DNA of 10,828 nt from Methanobacteriota archaeon (GTDB taxonomy: Archaea > Thermoplasmatota > Poseidoniia > Poseidoniales > Thalassarchaeaceae), in the NCBI GenBank assembly GCA_002683155.1, contig NYST01000023.1, positions 1 to 10,828 on the forward strand. Direction: 5' to 3'. A program made the position numbers and the translations under genes. Positions 8,401 through 10,828 of this stretch are shown here, in pieces (within the stretch, counting starts at the first letter, position 1; each line of letters begins with the position of its first letter). The notes below the pieces were generated by a model. It was not told where the DNA came from and made no database searches. It worked only from the letters and a program-made list of their open reading frames with translations.

Positions 8401-10828
8401 GCAACGGTTCAGGGTTAGCAGAAACCTCTGGAAATCCCCTGAATCCAACATTGACATTCTCTATTGATGGTGAATCGGGAACATTCACAGTTTCTCAGGT
8501 TACTTTCAATTCCGATGGTACTTGGTCAGCCGAATTGAGGCTCGATCTATCATTCCCCCGGGGACCTCATGGATTGGATATTTCCTTCACTCCACAAGTG
8601 ACATATTTCACCTCTGCATCCGGATTCGCAGTTTTCGACAGCAGAGGGTTTTCCGTTCTAACTATCGAAAATCCAGATGACCTTGATCCCGACAATAGGA
8701 CAATCAGAGGGGAAACCTTCGATATCTCAATCTCCTTGATAGATAACTCAGGTGGGCCAGTTATCTCTGGAACCATAGTAGTAAGAATCGACAATATCAC
8801 TGTTTGGGGGGGTTTGACTGATTCTAACGGGTCCGCCACGGCATCAATATTGGTTAGGCCAGACAGGGATCCTGGCCCCATGGAAGTCATCGCAACATTC
8901 TCTGGAATCAATGGCAGTACCGGCCTGCTGGGAGATGAGTCATGGACGAGGGTAGTTGTCCTAGCCCCTACTGAAATATTGCTGAAAGAGGCGTCTTCCC
9001 CATCCATAGCCGGAGGGTCAGTAACCATGGTTGGCTCGCTTTTGGATGAAAGGGGCCAGGTTCTCCAAGTAGATGGAAACTCGACTGGAGGTTTGATACA
9101 TCTGTATATTGATGGCATCGATGTCGGTCCTGCTTACACCACCTTATCCAACGCTACCACCGGGCAGTGGTCAATCACCTACCTGATTCCTGCAGAAATG
9201 GACTTCGGACCCCACACGGCTCGAGTCGATTTCCTCGGTGGTTTTTCCTGGGTCGATCCGATGGGCCAAGGTGACTCTCTGAATCCAGAATACTACATGT
9301 CTTCCTCAGACTCGTTGGTGTTCAATGTGTCCCAACCAACTCAAGTGGTCATTTCTTCCCCTCCTGCGGAGGTCGATAGAACAGAGTTAGTTGTGGTTGA
9401 AGGGGTTCTGACGGACGGAGTTGGACGAGCCATCCCCAGCAGAGAACTAGTGATGTCTGTCAACGGTCAGGCGATAACTGCAGTATCGGTCGATGGAAAC
9501 GGCTCATTCACTGGCTTAGTCCCCATTGCATCGGACATGGAACTAGGGCCCATGGTGATCGGGATAGAGTTCGCCGGAGAGGATTTCTTGCTACCGTCCG
9601 AATCGTCCGTGATTTTCACTGTCTTCTCTCCGGTTTTCGTAACACTGGATCCAATAGGGCCAGTAGCTGTTGGCGATACCATGTTGATTTCAGGCTCTTC
9701 CAAGGATAACCTAGAGGATGGTTGGCTAGATAGCCAAACAATTGAGGTATTCATCGACGGCGTTCTAGTCGGCATCACTAGTAGTCAGGAAAACGGCCTT
9801 TGGTCCTTGGAGTGGGTTATCCCCGAATCTATGGACGTAGGAAACCATTCTATTTCTGCGATTTCCCCAGCACAGGGATTCTACAGGCAAGGTAGCATCG
9901 AGTCCAATTTCACAGTCTCTTATCACACCTCAATTTCTCATCAGGTAGAAGAGAGCTACGTTACCAGGGGCGGCCATTGGAACTTCAGTGGAAGGCTTTT
10001 CGAATCTGATACTGGTTTCGAACAGGGCCTTGAAGGAAGAGAGATATCAGTACAGTTGGATGGCAAAACCGTTGGTTCGGTGATGACTGAAGAGGGAGGG
10101 GTATTCTCCTACACCAATAGGGTGCAATATGCATCGAGCAGAGGTTCGCATAACGTATCTTTCCATTTCGGCGGCGAGTTCCTCTACCTCCCAACAGAGG
10201 GGGTATCGCAAGTTTTCACTCTATCCGACATCGTTGTTGAGGTTCAACCAATAACCAACACAATCATCCGGGGCGATGCATCCCCATCAAGCTCGATAAT
10301 GATCCAGGGGCTCGTAAGGGAGATTGGTGGTGAATCGGCAATCTTCTCCAACATTTCCATGGGTCTGACATGGGGCGAATCCGAACTCCCCATTACTAAT
10401 GGGCCGTGGGATAATCCGGAAACAATGAACTTCCAGATTAGGGCAAAGGCCCAGGAATTCATGTCTCCAGGCGAGAACATAATCACCATCGTAGTGGGGT
10501 CCGACCAGTCTCGTTTCCTCAACGGGGTTTCCAAGGAAATCGAGATCCTCGTGATGATTGAGGTCGACTTCGTATACTCCGAACTAGACCTCTCAAACGG
10601 TCAGAGGGTGATAAGGGGGACAGTAAATGCCACCGCCAGCGATACTGGGGTCCCTCTGGCTGGCCTTTCCTTGACTGCCAGTCTAGTCAATGGAAGCACT
10701 ACTCATTTCTCTGTCTCTAAGCTAACTGGTGAGGACGGGGTATTCCAATACGAATTCAAGTCGATGGCCCCATTGCCCGCCTTGTCCGAGAATTCTCTAC
10801 CTCCGGAGGGATGGGGTTTACTGAGCGT
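2430..10828 (+). CDS. Giant secreted TSP3/transglutaminase-like/Ig-like repeat surface protein, 3' partial
   Basis: I translated this frame from ATG 2430 to the window end and found no stop: 2799 complete codons plus two bases. Order of parts (residues from 2430): signal peptide about 14-44; acidic Ca2+-binding TSP3-type array 48-713 with a Cys-bounded MopE-like piece (170-195) and an inserted beta domain (about 447-552); beta-rich region about 737-909; transglutaminase-like domain about 910-1043; then about 16 Ig-like or macroglobulin-like modules to the end. A second in-frame ATG at 2469 would put the signal peptide at the very N-terminus. I prefer 2430 because of the promoter spacing, but 2469 is a real alternative. 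It is probably exported by Sec, glycosylated (about fifty N-X-S/T sequons in the C-terminal part) and surface bound. The anchor, if any, lies beyond the window. Adhesion, matrix or peptide-processing roles are possible, and none is demonstrated. It shares the reading frame phase with the upstream gene but is separated from it by stops at 2352 and 2388. Confidence 0.9.
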   Translation, partial: MVLNNSNTEDSRPMRKKISASLLTFLLLLSGTASLQFAAFEVSATGNDQDSDGLPYGIEFLINTQPQDWDSDNDGLPDGWEWQYGLDPLSSSGDDGSTGDPDSDGLSNLNEYLYGIPFGWDEPSTPNFLDNGVWWNGTIPVSNWDEESAMQVIQGSGSDGADEDPVGNICTDSFDNDHDGMVDSNDDDFDGDADCSSNDDDGDGIEDEDPNGWDTDGDGMPDGWEAANGLDPTSNSNQDGTFGDPDLDGLSNIYEYVNPAWGTRNGSTFPPTQYFRPGPINMTATESPCNPILSLGPGGCVIFTAEVDGITQTDPQNNDTDGDGLNDSFEGLILLTDPTSSDTDSDGISDGVEYNGSYGDPAQGSDPRNNNTDGDHLDDGEEDLNGNGVIDSGETDPTRINDEGDFDGDGLQNWEENNSCTLWDVADSDGGGIGDGDEENPGQTDPCTSIFNLVFSIISWDAGADTLTINSTEGINPNPVDWRGNAPMAYFVSPNGTQTPFRFDALEEPSFLKGVDTEPPLGAATILFTNGSWCWDASPNAINDPWCDDDYRDSDGDGLADWEELTGTWGFLSDPNLYDTDGDGVNDLSEILNLTDPREPCHNLLDSDGDGLNNYFENTTGCLMIFGLSGFGFGGNFTSDVWFTLWNVADSDNGGVDDGQEYLDGTNPQDNPDDDLNPLDTDGDGIPDLIEQEIGTDWLDPDSDGGGVPDGEECPEDFWILDCIGAPGDPFNPIDDIQENALMFTATNSSEGLDPTVKHYWRWHTYDFYTGVSWGVNSTLVGNTQVLPEFSTEQGVADQSFWNHSGPLSWEIIFDEAGYIGPGQELIQPYNVVNFTTWVDGTAGLNFSNYTRDIIIDGAVIEALYVNAPEVILSAAVRENTTVFANSDYGKDLPQEFINGSGFVANLTQDVIDQSGAISAWDKVTAIQDFIVNGNDTISFLRNHHGSGRGSGLGIDSDITHWILNSSREGNCDEFTSVFVTMLRVAGIPARKVTGFSGGLWDGKAFNVYGKDFTRWAEVHLQTNQNQGELDLGWIPFEACPPMSEVRVNVESWGPTSVQRNSTVSESIWVEGTLEFVDNQTLVENISLSMYLVEPSQSDEVPGSAATMEHMVANVETDENGSFNLTGLPPQMIQPGFGSLVILTSEKGYVGIQGIPMPWQVNITDNVSISITSPIPIIQPMLGIGVNSSITGQLSWASSPFLDPSLVDDLQVILNYSSDVDGEVSIVSGVSGGGYYEFVVPIDESEPLGLMDAAISFQGWHFDDLNNATPPSYHALPEVLPFKINITLSPDLTVEIQSQGQNNSILEIGSDIFLNGTVLSRGPSPSPLNGTLILEMRRADVSGPFQELATWYLNSSSWGSNPGEFSIAWNFSASAVPLPAGPVEVRLQFDSDNLNSNDQELFVDVFGIRSFVVFDYELPFAIRGREYAVEVLLTDHTGFSFAPFDGNYTLVFDGELVWNETDPDAGRVTPTFVPSFAMVPGDYEWNLSYGGSTWLSPNSTSNPLRVRGLGNASVNLSNDWSVRGSTNWVTGFANDIVLQNTITGNNTSVLVQLQLPSFLPLTPGGLPSPGPIYNIANGWVDETTGGYNLSFEIPQGVPSGVYDLSVTLDFSGNSPEGGSYYNAGEPTTIKIGVQTEFVVDTSPKSSIVTAGEVLSLQSTVFDVEDSDSLLSGVTLDLYFDWGGPLQGILQSVTTNSQGIASFDTNVPSNAPPGFYDIRVHASDDLSDNLATPEAGRWLGNESFVNLTVQVASTVDIISIPSQVTALQSFNLIGNVMDSIDANRTVEGPVGINVFFLDEPEELLIENQTTNMTGAFNLTVPTDTLGNGVLRGDRTVVVSVVNGSTPFYLTGNGDAPILVVGVTQFVDSNPFVNTIVDRGESITITTRLVEFSNNEDPLSGFEVLVRFHDTWLDPGITAADGSVAFEFEVPHDHSLGLVNVTFVFNGSADLHPAVQILNTITVRSTTTMLIDPITVNPLPGELFNITGSLTSSNGSGLAETSGNPLNPTLTFSIDGESGTFTVSQVTFNSDGTWSAELRLDLSFPRGPHGLDISFTPQVTYFTSASGFAVFDSRGFSVLTIENPDDLDPDNRTIRGETFDISISLIDNSGGPVISGTIVVRIDNITVWGGLTDSNGSATASILVRPDRDPGPMEVIATFSGINGSTGLLGDESWTRVVVLAPTEILLKEASSPSIAGGSVTMVGSLLDERGQVLQVDGNSTGGLIHLYIDGIDVGPAYTTLSNATTGQWSITYLIPAEMDFGPHTARVDFLGGFSWVDPMGQGDSLNPEYYMSSSDSLVFNVSQPTQVVISSPPAEVDRTELVVVEGVLTDGVGRAIPSRELVMSVNGQAITAVSVDGNGSFTGLVPIASDMELGPMVIGIEFAGEDFLLPSESSVIFTVFSPVFVTLDPIGPVAVGDTMLISGSSKDNLEDGWLDSQTIEVFIDGVLVGITSSQENGLWSLEWVIPESMDVGNHSISAISPAQGFYRQGSIESNFTVSYHTSISHQVEESYVTRGGHWNFSGRLFESDTGFEQGLEGREISVQLDGKTVGSVMTEEGGVFSYTNRVQYASSRGSHNVSFHFGGEFLYLPTEGVSQVFTLSDIVVEVQPITNTIIRGDASPSSSIMIQGLVREIGGESAIFSNISMGLTWGESELPITNGPWDNPETMNFQIRAKAQEFMSPGENIITIVVGSDQSRFLNGVSKEIEILVMIEVDFVYSELDLSNGQRVIRGTVNATASDTGVPLAGLSLTASLVNGSTTHFSVSKLTGEDGVFQYEFKSMAPLPALSENSLPPEGWGLLS
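2469..2561 (+). other. Sec signal peptide of the giant protein
   Basis: From the internal Met at residue 14 the sequence reads MRKKISASLLTFLLLLSG: a positive n-region, then a Leu-rich hydrophobic core at about residues 20-29. Candidate small-residue cleavage sites follow, the best placed being after VSA (residues 42-44), just before the first acidic repeat at residue 48. If translation begins at 2430, the n-region is extended by 13 mostly polar residues, which is unusual but tolerated in archaeal exported proteins. Confidence 0.8.
2637..3206 (+). repeat. Duplicated 46-residue TSP3 module (copies 2637-2774 and 3069-3206)
   Basis: Two segments 432 bases (144 codons) apart align without gaps over 46 residues, with 28 identities counted by eye. 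Both contain, in order, a D-x-D-x-D-G-x-P-D-G-W-E loop, a G-L-D-P turn, a G-D-P-D-x-D-G-L-S-N loop and a closing E-Y. The match extends well beyond the generic TSP3 consensus, so it looks like a segmental duplication. The stretch between the copies holds a Trp-rich linker and the Cys-bounded acidic segment. Confidence 0.75.
2937..3014 (+). other. MopE-like Cys-bounded acidic metal-binding segment
   Basis: Residues 170-195 read C-T-D-S-F-D-N-D-H-D-G-M-V-D and continue with a further acidic run to a second Cys. This matches the shape of the C-x-D-G-x-D-N-D-x-D-G-x-x-D...C motif seen in MopE-type putative metal-binding repeats of secreted proteins. The two cysteines could form a disulfide closing an acidic loop. 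The position usually holding Gly ('DG' in C-x-DG) is Ser here, so it is a divergent copy. Confidence 0.5.
3768..4082 (+). other. Inserted beta-rich domain interrupting the TSP3 array
   Basis: Residues 447-551 contain no D-x-D-x-D-G loops. Instead they alternate hydrophobic strands and turns, starting at C-T-S-I-F-N-L-V-F and including a 'MAYFVSPNGTQTPFRF' stretch, and end in a Cys/Trp-rich motif, SWCWDASPN...DPWCDDDY. TSP3 loops resume immediately at residue 553. The three cysteines (447 and the pair in the closing motif) suggest a disulfide-stabilised sub-domain. I do not recognise a family. Confidence 0.5.
4638..5156 (+). other. Beta-rich region preceding the transglutaminase-like domain
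   Basis: Residues about 737-909 lack acidic repeats. The region has aromatic-rich strands (for example HYWRWHTYDFYTGVSWG), several N-X-S/T sequons, and an 'IIIDGAVIEALYVNAPEV' strand. In TgpA-like and other secreted transglutaminase proteins, a beta sandwich with a W-R-x-x-x-x-D-x-Y-x-G-x-x-W type motif often precedes the core, and the 'YWRWHTYDFYTGVSW' stretch fits that pattern. This supports reading the two as one unit. Confidence 0.6.
5157..5558 (+). other. Transglutaminase-like (papain-fold) domain with non-canonical active site
   Basis: Residues about 910-1043. The core motif around Cys972 (EGNCDEFTSVFVTMLRVAG, followed by IPARKVTGF) is a clear match to the nucleophile helix of the transglutaminase-core superfamily (G-x-C-x-x-[FY]-[AS]...M-L-R-x-x-G-I-P-A-R). 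In the canonical family the next motif is H-A-W-x-E-V and the last is G-W-x-P-x-D. Here the second reads DFTRWAEVHL, so Thr1014 stands where the catalytic His should be, and the third reads GWIPFEACP, with Glu1038 instead of Asp. His1020 lies six residues further on and Cys1040 follows the Glu. In active relatives this fold does cross-linking, peptide hydrolysis or acyl transfer. Here activity is uncertain: it may be a scaffold, or a rewired site. Confidence 0.8.
5559..10828 (+). repeat. Array of about 16 Cys-free Ig-like/macroglobulin-like modules
   Basis: Residues about 1044 to 2799 (open at the window end) fall into modules of roughly 95-125 residues. Approximate starts are 5559, 5930, 6290, 6650, 6960, 7320, 7680, 8000, 8310, 8640, 8965, 9330, 9630, 9925, 10225 and 10550. 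The shared plan is a strand, an 'x-x-x-G-x-x-x-x-[IL]-x-G-x-[LV]-x-D' strand pair, a '[VI]-x-[VI]-x-[IV]-D-G' strand, a 'T-D-x-N-G-S-[FA]' turn (clear at 5780, 8818 and 9490), then 'V-P/I-P...G-x-H/Y-x-[IV]' closing strands. This resembles bacterial Ig-like (Big) or alpha-macroglobulin MG domains. No cysteine codon occurs in the whole stretch. About fifty N-X-S/T sequons are present. The likely role is an extended stalk or ligand-binding filament; module boundaries are by eye. Confidence 0.75.

Noticed and set aside
8567..9118. 183-codon open frame on the minus strand, with other minus-strand frames across 2768-10534
   Set aside because: All lie inside the giant + strand gene, have low-complexity Ser/Pro-rich products that mirror Asp/Gly codons, and show no start signal or recognisable domain.

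Overview
The window holds the 3' part of one gene for a large membrane-anchored surface protein and the 5' part of a gene for a giant secreted or surface protein. Both are on the + strand. There are no RNA genes, mobile elements or CRISPR arrays that I can see. The second gene reads open from its start to the last base of the window (at least 2799 codons), so both proteins are incomplete here.

Organism: most likely a planktonic archaeon of the Marine Group II (Poseidoniales) type, or a close euryarchaeal relative. This is an inference from three things. (a) The only intergenic gap carries an archaeal BRE/TATA-like element at leaderless spacing (about 28 bases before an ATG) and no Shine-Dalgarno sequence. 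(b) Arginine is coded mostly by AGG/AGA at roughly balanced GC. (c) The proteins are very long, acidic, sequon-rich exported proteins built from calcium-binding thrombospondin-type-3 (TSP3) repeats, a transglutaminase-like domain and Ig-like modules, a style common in that group. No marker gene is present to prove it.

Layout: 1-2354, C-terminal part of a protein made of successive Ig-like/NEW3-like beta domains, one transmembrane helix, an Arg-rich stop-transfer stretch and an acidic cytoplasmic tail. 2355-2429, short intergenic gap with the putative promoter. 2430-10828, the giant protein: signal peptide; acidic TSP3-type array with a MopE-like Cys-bounded segment, a duplicated 46-residue module and an inserted beta domain; a beta-rich domain leading into a transglutaminase-like fold; then about 16 cysteine-free Ig-like/macroglobulin-like modules continuing past the window.

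How they may work together: both are predicted to be on or outside the cell surface. The first looks like a membrane-anchored stalk or receptor. The second looks like a Ca2+-rigidified, probably glycosylated adhesin or processing factor whose transglutaminase-like domain keeps the cysteine nucleophile but appears to have lost the canonical His and Asp. The functional link is inferred from adjacency and similar architecture only.
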